DNA of 64,000 bases, from contig JAYKKT010000074.1 of the NCBI GenBank assembly GCA_036023115.1, forward strand, positions 13,315,501 to 13,379,500. Reading direction: 5' to 3'. Below, piece after piece: positions 11,380 to 21,522 of the stretch; the first letter of the stretch is position 1; the number at the start of each line of letters is the position of its first letter. Position numbers and translations under genes: made by a program. This DNA comes from Brasenia schreberi (taxonomy: Eukaryota; Streptophyta; Magnoliopsida; Nymphaeales; Cabombaceae). Below the pieces are notes generated by a model. The model had not been told where the DNA came from. It was given only the letters and a program-made list of their open reading frames with translations, and did no database searches.

Positions 11380-13735
11380 TTTGATCTTTTTATGGTCAAT
11401 ACAAACTTTAAAAAACGAGATGAACATTTAATTACTTATAAGAGTGGCTTATCACAAACACAAATTGATTACTTTATTTGTAGAAAAAAAGATAGAGCGT
11501 GTTGTAAAGATTGCAAGGTAATTGAAGGAGAAAGCTTAACCACCCAACATTGACTTTTAGATATGGATTTACAAATAAAAAATGGACAAAGAAGAAAAGA
11601 ATGCATCGAGCTATTCAGACTAAATGGTGGAACCTTAAAAGCGAAAAAGAATATATATTTAATCAGAAAGTCCTTCAAGGAGATGCTTGGAATTATGTTG
11701 GTATGCCTTGTGATATGTGGAACAATATGGATATACATATTAGGAAAGTAGTGAAAGATATGTTAAGTGAATCTAAGGGAAGTGTACCCGCACAAAAAGA
11801 AGCTTGATGATGGAGTGAAGTAGTGCAAAATAAAATCAAGACAAAGAGAGTATGTTACAAATTATATTATGCTAAGAAAACTAGTTAAACTTTAGAGGCT
11901 TATAAGAATGCAAAGAAGAAAGCGAAAAAGGCTGTCAGTGAAGGAAAAGCTAAAATTTGAGAGGATTTATATAAAAAACTGAAATCAAAAGAGGGTGAAA
12001 GAGATATTTTTAAGATAGCTAGGGCTACATATAAGAAAACTAAATATCTTAATTATGTTAGATACATCAAAGACAATGATAAAAAAATTCTAGTGGCAAA
12101 TGATGATATAAGAAATATATGGAAAAATTATTTTTATAAGCTTTTTAATGAAAATAAAGATGTTAGTATTAGCTTAAGAGAGTTAGCCAAATCAGAAAAG
12201 TATATAAACCACAATTTCTACCGACGTATTCAAAAAAATGAAGTCAAAGAGGCTCTTAAACATATGACGGGTGGTAAATCGGTAGGACCAGATAATATTC
12301 CTATAGAAGTTTGGAAAATACTAGGAGAAATAGGAATCACTTGGCTCACAAGACTATTTAATGAAATATAAAAACAACAAAAGATACCTGATGAATGAAG
12401 AGCAAATACACTTATACCCATATATAAGAATAAGTGAGATATTTAAAATTGTGTGAATTATCGAGGTATCATGTTAATGAGCCATACTATTAAATTGTGG
12501 GAAAGAATTATCGAACGTAGGTTAAGACAAGTATAAAGTATAACAGAGAACCAATTTGGATTCATGCCAGGTAGATCTATTGTTGAAGTGATTCACCTTT
12601 TGAGACGTCTTATGGAGCATTTTAGAGTAAAAAAGAAAGACATTCACATGATATTTATTGATGTAGAAAAAGCTTATGATAGAGTACCGAGGGAAGTTCT
12701 TTGGAGAACTTTGGTAAAAAGAGGTATCCCATTGACATACATTAACCTTATAAGAGGCATGTATGATGGTGCAAAAACATGTGTGAGGACTTATGAAGGA
12801 ATGACATACTTCTTTGAAATTAATATTGGGTTACATCAAGGATCAACTTTAAGTCCATACTTATTTATAATGGTGATTGATGAGTTAACAAAACATATTC
12901 AAGATGAAGTACCTTGGTGTATGTTATTTGTAGATGACATTGTGTTAGTGGAGGAGTCTAAGGAAAAAGTTAATAGAAAATTGGAACTATGAAGAGAAAC
13001 ATTAGAAAGCAAAGGCTTCCGACTTAATAGAACAATGACAAAATATATGGAATATAAGTTTGATCATTTGGTTACCTCAGAGGACATAAAAATTAAAATT
13101 GACACACATTGCATCCCCTAAAAGGAAAGTTTTAAATACATTCGGTCAATTTTTCATAGTGATGGAAGAATTAATGGAGATGTCACACATAGAATTAATG
13201 TTGGTTGGTTAAAATGGAGAGGAGCATTAAGTATTCTTTGTGATAAGAAGATACCATTAAAGTTAAAAGGTAAATATTATAGAGCATTAATTAGATCTGT
13301 CATGTTTTATGGTTCTGAGTGTTGGACAGTTAATCATCAACATGTACAAAAGATGTTTTTGATATAAATAAAGATGTTGAGATGGATGAGTGGTTATACA
13401 AGAAAAGTTCATATACATAATGAGGTTATTAGAAATAAATTAGGACTGACACCAATAGAGGATAAAATGAGAGAATATCGTTTAAGGTGATTTGGGCATA
13501 TAGAAAAAAGATTGAAAGAAGAACCTGTTAGAAGACATGAAAAACTAGATTTTGAAAGTATTAAAAAAAGGTAGAGGATGACCACAAAAGTGTTGGAAAG
13601 AAACAATAAAGAATGATCTAGCTTATTGTGAGTTAACTACTAACATGACACATGATCGGGCTATGTGGAAACATAGAAGATCATGTAGCCGACCCCATCT
13701 AGTATGGGAAAATGTTTAGTTGTTGTTATTGTTGT
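11380..13735 (+). mobile_element. RTE-type LINE, copy B (5'-truncated)
   Basis: Immediately after the (TTG)n tail of copy A the sequence restarts inside the endonuclease domain ([16 protein letters not shown]) and then follows copy A to a second 3' end with its own (TTG)n-like tail at about 13716-13735. RT motifs MIFIDVEKAYDRV and FVDD (Ala to Val against copy A) are visible at 12650-12960. Many stops and small indels are present. The junction with copy A has no unrelated DNA between the two. Confidence 0.88.
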
Positions 13736-14011
13736 TCTATATAAAGTTACAAGTTTTAGAATTTTGAGTGGAACGGTTGCCCCATTTCACCACAAGATCT
13801 GCTGCTGATGCTTTTAGTTCATGTCATTTGAACCTGCGAGAGGACACATGTTGAGCTTAGCTTAGCTTATAGCTAGCTCGTGCTCATTGAAATAATCAAT
13901 TCTTTTATTTGTATCCACTTTCAATATGTAATAAATGCATTATGTAATTCTTCATTGAAGTAAAGATTCATCCAATATATAATATATTGTCATAAAAAAT
14001 TTATATAGAGA

Positions 14012-14242
14012 GAGAGGGAGTTTTACCTAGATAATGTCATTTGGTGCATAATTTTGTACATACATCTCTATCGTTTGACTTTTAAGATGAATAAGAAAAT
14101 TTTTAATTGAAGTATCATCATACTTTTGTGTTCATTAAATGCAATGTGATTAAAATCTCTATCACTTATTTAAAAAATCGAGCGATGGAGATGTTCATGT
14201 AAGATTATGCTACAAATGACATTATGTAGGTAAGACTCTCTG
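14012..14242. mobile_element. foldback MITE 1
   Basis: The first about 60 bp (AGAGGGAGTTTTACCTAGAT, continuing ATAATGTCATTTG) and the last about 60 bp are inverted copies of each other, with ATAATGTCATTTG identical in both arms. Almost the whole 230 bp can fold into a hairpin. No coding capacity. Superfamily is not certain because a clear target duplication is not visible in the AT-rich flanks. Confidence 0.7.
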
Positions 14243-14281
14243 TATCTGTATATATATATATATATATTACATGTGCATATG

Positions 14282-14480
14282 CTTAAAAACACTAAAGGAT
14301 CTGAACCGTTCAATCAATGAGATTAGTGGTTGAAATTCAAATTTTTATATTGGTACTTTTTCTAAGTGCATTTATTGTACCCGATATTTTTACTTTTTTA
14401 CTAAAGATTTGAATTATTGATCTCAATGATCAAACGATTGAGATCTTTAAATAGATTAAAGTACGGATTAGTGTTTGTAT
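14282..14480. mobile_element. foldback MITE 2
   Basis: The left part, AAAGGATCTGAACCGTTCAA followed by TCAATGAGATTAGTGG, is mirrored near the right end by CTCAATGATCAAACGATTGA and GATCTTTAAAT. The arms are more diverged than in MITE 1 and the edges are approximate. It is non-coding and AT-rich. Confidence 0.55.
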
Positions 14481-14529
14481 AGAAGAAGCTCTCTCTTTCT
14501 CCCTCTCTCTCTTTATATAGAGTGCATGA

Positions 14530-14740
14530 TATATCCTCAACCCTATCAATACCCAAATCTATTTAAACATCCCTATCATCTAATTGTTGTGATCAATGGT
14601 GAAGTTTTGAATTTAAAAATCAAAATATATTATTATATTTTATACTAACAACTATATATGTTATTTTTTAAATTCAAATCTCATGTGTTGATCGAAAGAT
14701 AGAGATATTTGAGTAGATATCGGTTTGAGTAAGGACCACT
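14530..14740. mobile_element. foldback MITE 3
   Basis: The left arm begins TCCTCAACCCTATCAATACC and contains CATCCCTATCATCTAATTG. The right arm contains the inverted match (TTGATCGAAAGATAGAGATA, ending GGTTTGAGTAAGGA). A GAATTTAAAA-type segment flanks the loop on both sides. Non-coding. It follows MITE 2 with a short pyrimidine-rich spacer. Confidence 0.55.
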
Positions 14741-15307
14741 ATCTATCTATATATATAATATATAAAATAATTATGTGCATGTTGCCTGTAGAAAGGTGTT
14801 TGTGTGTGTAGAAACTATCATTTAAAGCAAATTATATTTAAAATTACAACAAAACGTGGAGGTGTTCATAAAAGTGGAAAAAGTGACTTGAGTCCCTGAA
14901 ATTCTCCATTTAACTGTGATGTGCACCTTTCAAAAGGGTCTACGTGCATCTAGACATGGTCAGTGCTGAACCAACCAAATGGTTTCAACCGAAATTAAAT
15001 TGGATCCAAAACCATTAGAACTCTCAATCCGCCTAACCAGATCTGGAACTATAAAAACCAGAGGCACTCTCGGTTAGGTTATAATTTAAATTATCCATCC
15101 TCGTCCACTTTTATAAGTTTTTTCAATTTCTTTCTACTTCTTTTTATTTTTTATTCTAATAAAAACTGCAACCAAAACCAGTGATTACTTAGATAGTTTT
15201 AGGTGAACCGAAACCAACAGATTTGAACCTCAGGTCTTTATCTACCCAGAACAAGCCATGTCTACACCCTTCTTGCCCTCTCTAAACCTACACATCGAAC
15301 ATTTCCC

Positions 15308-15430
15308 TTTTTTTTTAACAAGAGGAGGCTGAAGCTTAACACACACATGCACCCTCTGGGAGTACTTGAACTCTCCACCAGCAGCAAGGGTTTTAGAGTG
15401 CCTTGTCGTTGAGCTAATGCTCTGAGTGCA
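15308..15430 (-). mobile_element. tRNA-derived SINE
   Basis: Read on the - strand, it has an A-box-like segment (TTAGCTCAACGACAAGGCAC) and about 45 bp later a B-box-like GAGTTCAAGTACTCCC, ending about 120 bp on in an A-run (15309-15318) next to TTGTT. Spacing and A-tail fit a tRNA-derived SINE. Target duplications are not convincing. Confidence 0.55.
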
Positions 15431-16475
15431 ATATTTCTCCATCATTAATGTCAATTGTTTTTGTGGGATCAACTAATTTTCTTGATTATATTTCAGTGTC
15501 ATCTTCAATGGGTGTTTGAACTCAATCTTTTCCTTTTTTTTCTCACCGCGTCCCACTAAATGTGTGTTTGATTCGTGGTGTCAGGCCCTCTATATTAGAA
15601 TATTGTGAGACCTAAACTCATATAGGATTCTAACCATGGTCCGGGATTATGATTTTATGTTTGATTCAACAATTTACTCATGCTTTTCATATGAGGAGAG
15701 GTTATGACACGAGAGAGGAGGCATTGGGTTTTCCTCTCAAACTCCTGGAACCAGTTCATGTGACCCACTTCCTCCTAGTGCTAAAGTCTTCGACTCGAAT
15801 TGGTCATGAAACCACGATTTCATGCAAACGACACATTCTTCGTATTTGATGCACAACAGGGCTTGAAATTGTGGTTAAAAAAAATCAATATGGACTTCTC
15901 CTAAAACCTTATATCAAGCACACCCTAAAGGCTTACTTTGGCTACACTTGGCTTGGTGAGCGTGAACTCTAATAAACTTATACATTAGATTTAGTCACAT
16001 CAGCAAGCATGAACTCTGGCTCTGTCATATTTGGTCAGCATAAATCTCATACATGTTCATTTTCTTGGTATGAGGAGCTTTGTCAATGGCGTCTCCCTCC
16101 CATTCACAAGATTCTCCGGCCATGGATCACTGTCAGGTCAATGGTGCCATGCCCTTTACGTTGTTAACACCAAGTAGATTATGTTATTGTGTTCCTATCA
16201 AATCAAATCCTAACAATTGTGCATGGTAGGAGTCTCAATCTGGAACACCACTGATCTCATATGATCTGTATTGTTCTTTAACAACTTGTCCAGTTGATAA
16301 AGGAAGACAAGCCACAAAGGGTTATTTAATATATTATAGAAGAGATCCACTCGAGATGTTGGGATCCTTCATGCCCACAATAAAGGAAGAAACATGATAG
16401 TTTCGGGTTGAAGGGAAAGCATGAGTTATTCATCAAAGAGGCAAAGATGACCTCGGATTAAGGGTGGCGATTTTA

Positions 16476-16505
16476 GACCTGACCTGACCTGACCTGACCT
16501 GACCT
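16476..16505. repeat. (GACCT)6 microsatellite
   Basis: Six perfect tandem GACCT units follow a GGGTGGCGA motif. Similar GGGTGGCAA-type starts are common at ends of plant dispersed repeats, but no partner end was found. Confidence 0.85.
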
Positions 16506-17044
16506 GCCCGATTGTCCAGTTCTAGATTTAGGTATCCTGGGTCTAATTTAGGTCAGCCAAATTAGTGTTTGACTGGATTGGGTCGATCGATCGGACGGGA
16601 AACCAGCCATGGGTCCGGTTAGGTCCACGATGATTAGAAAAACCGATCATGAATCAGCGAACCGGCTGGTTTTTAATTTGTGGAACTTTAGTTATTACTT
16701 ATTTTCATATTTTCTTAAGTTTTCAATTATGTTTTTCTTTAAATGCAGATTAAATTGCTTATTTAATGTTATATTATAACAATTTTAATATATTGTGTAC
16801 ATAATAAATTTATATACTTATATTATTTATTTATTTGATACCGGTTCAACCACGGTTGAACCTGATCGAACCTCTTTTGTAGTGAATTTTGCTTGATCGA
16901 CCGGTAGGGTTGGTCCGAATCAACCTAACAACAGGTATGGTTCGTTCATAGGGCAACAATTCGATCTTGATACGTAGAACGATTCTTCATGCAAGATGAG
17001 GACGAGATATCACCACTACGGCCCGCTATTCTTTGTTTCCCAAG

Positions 17045-17047
17045 TGA

Positions 17048-17079
<32 letters not shown>

Positions 17080-17082
17080 TCG
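17045..17082. repeat. (CT)n(CA)n microsatellite near the transporter promoter
   Basis: A CT run passes directly into a CA run. Pyrimidine-rich tracts like this are frequent just upstream of or within plant 5' leaders. It lies about 1.7 kb before the transporter start codon and near the likely start of its first untranslated exon. Confidence 0.75.
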
Positions 17083-18704
17083 TATGCTCAATGCATTAGG
17101 TCCTCTAACGGCACAAAGATCAGATAAGAGAGAGGGGGAGGAAATTGGTGATCCTTGTTGTGAATTCATATGTTTTGGGATGAATCATTGGCGCAGCCAT
17201 CAACTTTTTCCTCATCAATTTGTTGCGGAGTGGGTTCTGAATCATGTTCTCCTCGGCGAATTCCAGTTTCCACTTATTGATTGGCGTCCTTTCACATGAA
17301 CGCGTGGCATCTCTTGGTGAGGACCAAGGAATCCATTTGTCTACCACTTTCTTTTCCTTGTCTGTTTACTTGCACACCTTTTCCTCTTATACAAATTTGA
17401 TCCTTGGAAATAATTTCGTGGTAGTTTCTGGAATTGGGGTTCCGTGATGTTGAAGTTGTGAGAGGTAATGTGCTGTATGTTTTCCTCTCTCTTCGTTTCA
17501 GTAAGTTACATAAATTTTCTCCAAATGGGGTATTTATTTGAAATTGGTCTGAGATTTCGCTTTTCTTTATTGGCGTCTTCAACTTTAGATTTTTGAGGCA
17601 TGGAGTGGATTTGATATTTAGATTGGTAAAATTGATGTGATCTTTTGGACATGCATTAGGGATTTGGGGTTTTGAGAGGGGGAAGAGGAATTGGGATGTT
17701 GAGTTCTGATTATGTTTTCTTTGAGTGATCTAATCATATGAAATTATGTATCTGTTGAATATTTGCATGATGAAATCGCTTGCCGTACTAGACGGTTCTT
17801 CTTAGTTAGTTTTGATTCTCAGGATCAATTTGGGGTTTTGAGAGGGGGAAGAGGAATTGGGATGTTGAGTTCTGATTATGTTTTGTTTGAGTGATCTAAT
17901 CATATGAAATTATGTATCTGTTGAATATTTGCACGATGAAATCGCTTGCCGTACTAGACGGTTCTTCTTAGCTAGTTTTGATTCTCAGGATCAATTAGTT
18001 TGTTTACCATTTCTTCGACAAGGGGTTCAGGGCCTCTATTTCTCTATCATTATTTGGTTAGTTTATGTTGTTGAAATAACTTCAACTGTTCTTCTCTTGT
18101 TCTTCCAAAGCCGAGAATCTAGTAGTAACAATGATATTGTATGGGGGCGTCTTTTGGGGACTAAAATTGGGCTTTCGTCGATCATGAATATTGGTTAAAT
18201 CGTTACGGCTACTGGGGATTGTTAAATAAGCAACGATTTTGGTGTGGAAGTTCGTAAAAGAGAACCTAATGAGCTTCGTCTTTATATTTTACACATGGGG
18301 TTCCCAACCATAATTTTGGACGATGTACCGAATAATTTATTGACCATGGTATCTTGTTGGTTGCCTTGTCTGTTCGACTGTTTTATGCGGATTTTGATGT
18401 CCTTGTTGTTCGTACTGCTTCTTTTACGAACATGTCCGTGACAAGTTTCATTTTGTATTGCATTGATATTTCCTGGTTGTATAATGTTGACATTTCAGTT
18501 GGATAAGCTAGTGTTGAATGGTCTGCATGGCCTAAAAGTTCTGTTCCCCATCTGAAATTATATACAACTAGAAGAAGCTTGTGGTATGGTTCTTAAGAAG
18601 AATAAAAGAAATTTCCTCTTGGATAACTGTCTCACCCACCTATTAGAAATACTTGTAGAAGATTTTGTTCGTAACAATCTGTCAAATTGTGTTGTTTTCT
18701 GCAG
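17083..18704 (+). other. 5' leader and 5'UTR intron of the polyamine transporter gene
   Basis: A strong acceptor (GTTGTTTTCTGCAG) ends at 18704, 36 bp before the start codon, showing that the leader is spliced. A candidate donor is GAG|GTAATGTG near 17466. Between them the sequence is T-rich with no conserved coding motif, and contains a 166-bp tandem duplication. The exact transcription start is not visible. Confidence 0.6.
17663..17994. repeat. 166-bp tandem duplication in the 5'UTR intron
   Basis: Copy 1 (17663-17828) and copy 2 (17829-17994) both begin TTTGGGGTTTTGAGAGGGGG and end TCTCAGGATCAATT. Reading both, I see about three differences (GTTTTCTTT/GTTTTGTTT, GCATGATG/GCACGATG, TTAGTTAG/TTAGCTAG), so the duplication is recent. 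Confidence 0.9.
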
Positions 18705-18740
18705 AAACTAAGGAGCTTAATAAATCAGAAATCTTCTCGG

Positions 18741-20180
18741 ATGGGGGAATATGTCGGCAAAGACTTTGATGAAACTGAGGTACCTAAGCTAGATACCTTC
18801 AAGAAGGTATCGGTGCTACCGCTTGTTTTTCTCATCTACTATGAAGTTTCTGGTGGTCCTTTTGGTATAGAGGACAGTGTTAGGGCAGGAGGCCCTCTTC
18901 TTGCGCTTTTGGGTTTTCTGATTTTCCCTTTCATATGGAGTATCCCAGAAGCTTTAATTACTGCAGAGATGGGAACAATGTTTCCTGAGAATGGAGGGTA
19001 TGTTGTTTGGGTTTCTTCTGCTTTAGGCCCATTTTGGGGATTTCAACAAGGGTGGATGAAATGGCTGAGTGGGGTTATAGATAATGCCTTGTACCCTGTC
19101 CTGTTTTTAGACTATTTGAAATCTGAGATTCCCATTCTAGGAGAAGGGCTACCAAGAGTGTTTGCGGTGCTGTTGTTAACTGTAGCCCTTACCTATATGA
19201 ATTATAGAGGATTGGACATCGTCGGATGGACTGCAATAGGACTCGGTATCTTCTCCATTCTTCCCTTTGTTGTAATGGGAACCTTGGCTATACCAAACAT
19301 TGAGCCTTCAAGGTGGCTGGTGGTAGATTTGAGCAAGGTGAATTGGGAATTGTATCTAAACACACTCTTTTGGAATCTTAACTATTGGGATTCCGTTAGC
19401 ACTCTTTCAGGAGAGGTGGAAGACCCTGGCAAAACCCTCCCTAAAGCTCTCTTTTATGCACTTATATTGGTTGTTTTTGGGTACTTCATCCCACTTCTGG
19501 CTGGAACCGGTGCCATCCCTCTTAACACAGCATCATGGACCGACGGATACTTCGCCAACATTGCTAAAATTCTTGGTGGAGTTTGGTTGGGGTGGTGGAT
19601 TCAGGGGGCGTCTGCTTTATCAAATATGGGCATGTTCATTGCAGAAATGAGTAGTGATTCATTTCAACTTCTCGGAATGGCAGATAGGGGGATGCTACCT
19701 GAAGTTTTCAGCAGAAGATCATCTTATGGAACTCCTCCCATGGGAATCTTATTCTCCGCATGTGGCATTGTACTGCTTTCATGGTTAGGTTTTCAAGAGA
19801 TCATTGCAGCAGAGAATTATCTGTATTGTTTTGGAATGATCTTAGAATTTGTGGCCTTCATATATTTAAGGGTAAAAAATCCAACCGCCTCACGGCCTTA
19901 TAAGGTCCCCGGGGGAACTGCCGGTGCCATTTTACTTTGTATAGCTCCAACAGCTTTGATCCTTGTTGTTCTGGCAATTGCTTCACTTAAGGTCATAGTT
20001 ATAAGCATTGTTGCTGTACTCTTTGGTTTTGTTCTCTATCCATTCCTGGGGTATATGAACAGAAAGCAGTGGCTAAAATTCTCCACAAGCCTTGACCTCC
20101 CTGAACTCAAGGCTGTGAACCAGGAGAGCACTGAATCAGACTTAGAACGAGCTACCCTTCTCTCTGGTTATACCAGATGA
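18741..20180 (+). CDS. PUT5: polyamine transporter, LAT/PUT family (PUT5-like)
   Basis: This is a 479-residue uninterrupted CDS of the amino acid-polyamine-organocation superfamily, plant L-type (LAT/PUT) branch, which imports polyamines by proton-coupled transport at cell membranes. Visible are the unwound first-helix motif SGGPFG (residues 37-42), [16 protein letters not shown], a [19 protein letters not shown] segment and about twelve hydrophobic helices, with a short cytosolic tail ending LSGYTR. An upstream in-frame ATG at 18687 lies before the splice acceptor at 18704, so the ATG at 18741 is chosen. The intronless CDS and sequence resemble Arabidopsis At3g19553 from memory; the exact paralogue is inferred. 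Confidence 0.92.
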   Translation: MGEYVGKDFDETEVPKLDTFKKVSVLPLVFLIYYEVSGGPFGIEDSVRAGGPLLALLGFLIFPFIWSIPEALITAEMGTMFPENGGYVVWVSSALGPFWGFQQGWMKWLSGVIDNALYPVLFLDYLKSEIPILGEGLPRVFAVLLLTVALTYMNYRGLDIVGWTAIGLGIFSILPFVVMGTLAIPNIEPSRWLVVDLSKVNWELYLNTLFWNLNYWDSVSTLSGEVEDPGKTLPKALFYALILVVFGYFIPLLAGTGAIPLNTASWTDGYFANIAKILGGVWLGWWIQGASALSNMGMFIAEMSSDSFQLLGMADRGMLPEVFSRRSSYGTPPMGILFSACGIVLLSWLGFQEIIAAENYLYCFGMILEFVAFIYLRVKNPTASRPYKVPGGTAGAILLCIAPTALILVVLAIASLKVIVISIVAVLFGFVLYPFLGYMNRKQWLKFSTSLDLPELKAVNQESTESDLERATLLSGYTR

Positions 20181-21461
20181 TGGTTCCAACTTTTTTTTTC
20201 CTGCTCGCATGTAGTGTCATGTTGCCGATAGTAAGCAAGAACAATCTATATGGCTAAGTTGTTTATGTGACCACTGCCATCTCTTTTCAGCTAAATCAAG
20301 TGAAGTGTAACTTCTCTTTTGGTTGGAAGGACTTTGCCAGTTTGGAGCCTTTTGTCCTTAGTGTTTCGATCTTGCTTCTAGTAAGAGAACCATATGGTTT
20401 TTCTGAAAGATTGTTTAGATCTTGAATTCTCCATAGTTCTGTATTTCTGTCTGGTTGCCATAATTTTTATCAAGCTTAAACTAAATAGGTATATGTTTCT
20501 TTACCTTGGCTTACAGCATGTTGTTAGAATCAGTAAGTGGTGATCTAGTGTCGCCTCCCATAGATTGTAGATGGATTAGTGGATACTTAGAAGCTTAGTA
20601 CGTGATCAAGTGCGCGCACACTCACAAGCAAACATATATATACATACAAGTTGGAGCTCATTCACAAGCTGAGGCAAGCTTGATCTAATTCAAGCTTATA
20701 GAGCTGTGTCTTGAGCCAATGTTCATTGTGTTCTTTCATAAGCTTGCTCAAGCTCGTCAAAGAAACAATCCTAACTAGTCAAGGCATTGAGTATGGAGAT
20801 GAAGCTCGTTGAAGCTTGAGGTTGAATTTCAGCTTAGCATTTCCAAACGAGCTAAGCCAAGCTTGCCTATGCTCCCACTTGATGAGAGAGAGAGAGAGAC
20901 TTCGTTTAGTTTGGGGTTTAGCTATGAGCTCTCTTTTGATAAAAGTGATTAATTACGTAGCTGCAAAACTATGTTTTCTAGATAATCGGTTGAAGCAAAA
21001 TGAAATTCCCTTCCTAATTCCTTTGTAATTAAATTGTATTAATTTTCAATAAAATTTGGTGAAAAATGTTTGATCCATTAGAAAATGATCCGCAAAGGTG
21101 CCAATTACCAAGATATGAAGCCGACATAAACCAATCTGATTATGAATCTTTTCTCACTTTTTTTGGTACAATGGGGAGACTGATCTGATTATGCGACCTT
21201 GGGTATCGAACTCATGACCTTAACCTGTGAGCCGAATGCCTAGCCAGGCCCAGGTGAACTATTGTTCGTTATGCTGATTACGGATCTCTGTCTAAGCGAT
21301 TCGAACTCGGGTTGGATAATAGCATTATTAAAATCCGATTCAATAGTCACGTACTGCGTAATCAGATGAACTGAACCCGAACCGTTTGCATCCGGAGTTA
21401 CGAAATGCCTTTTGACGGTGTCTCAGCATCCAGGCTGTGTTTCACGCAAACTACAGACGCG

Positions 21462-21464
<3 letters not shown>
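20181..21464. other. 3' flank of transporter gene and intergenic spacer
   Basis: 20181 to about 20520 looks like the transporter's 3'UTR. 20600-20890 is rich in repeated AGCTT/AAGCTTG/GAGCTC motifs of a dispersed-repeat type. A SINE lies at 21157-21254. The last 200 bp would hold the ankyrin gene promoter; no clear TATA box was found. Confidence 0.5.
21157..21254 (-). mobile_element. tRNA-derived SINE
   Basis: The - strand begins CCTGGGCCTGGCTAGGCATT, has a B-box-like GAGTTCGATACCC about 50 bp later, and ends in an A-run next to GTACC. Copies at 50720-50820 and 55982-56075 share the head-to-B-box layout and the GAGTTC(G/A)ATA segment, so they look like one family. Confidence 0.6.

Positions 21465-21519
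<55 letters not shown>
21465..21519. repeat. (AG)27 microsatellite in the 5'UTR of the ankyrin gene
   Basis: About 27 perfect AG units end one base before the start codon at 21520. All three + frames are open across it as Arg-Glu repeats, which is an artefact of composition. GA tracts in plant 5' leaders are common; one abutting the start codon is notable. Confidence 0.9.

Positions 21520-21522
<3 letters not shown>

Larger units (their letters stand above)
14751..17044. other. intergenic region upstream of the polyamine transporter gene
   Basis: No gene is recognised. It holds a SINE at 15308-15430, a short pentanucleotide repeat at 16476-16505, and AT-rich stretches with CCGGTT/AACCGG-type motifs (14960-15090, 16600-16930). 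Similar motifs recur at 55720-55830, suggesting an old dispersed repeat that I cannot classify. Short open frames here lack family motifs. Confidence 0.6.

Noticed and set aside
15242..15472. 76-codon - strand open frame
   Set aside because: It overlaps the SINE at 15308-15430 and reads through its A-tail as Lys codons.
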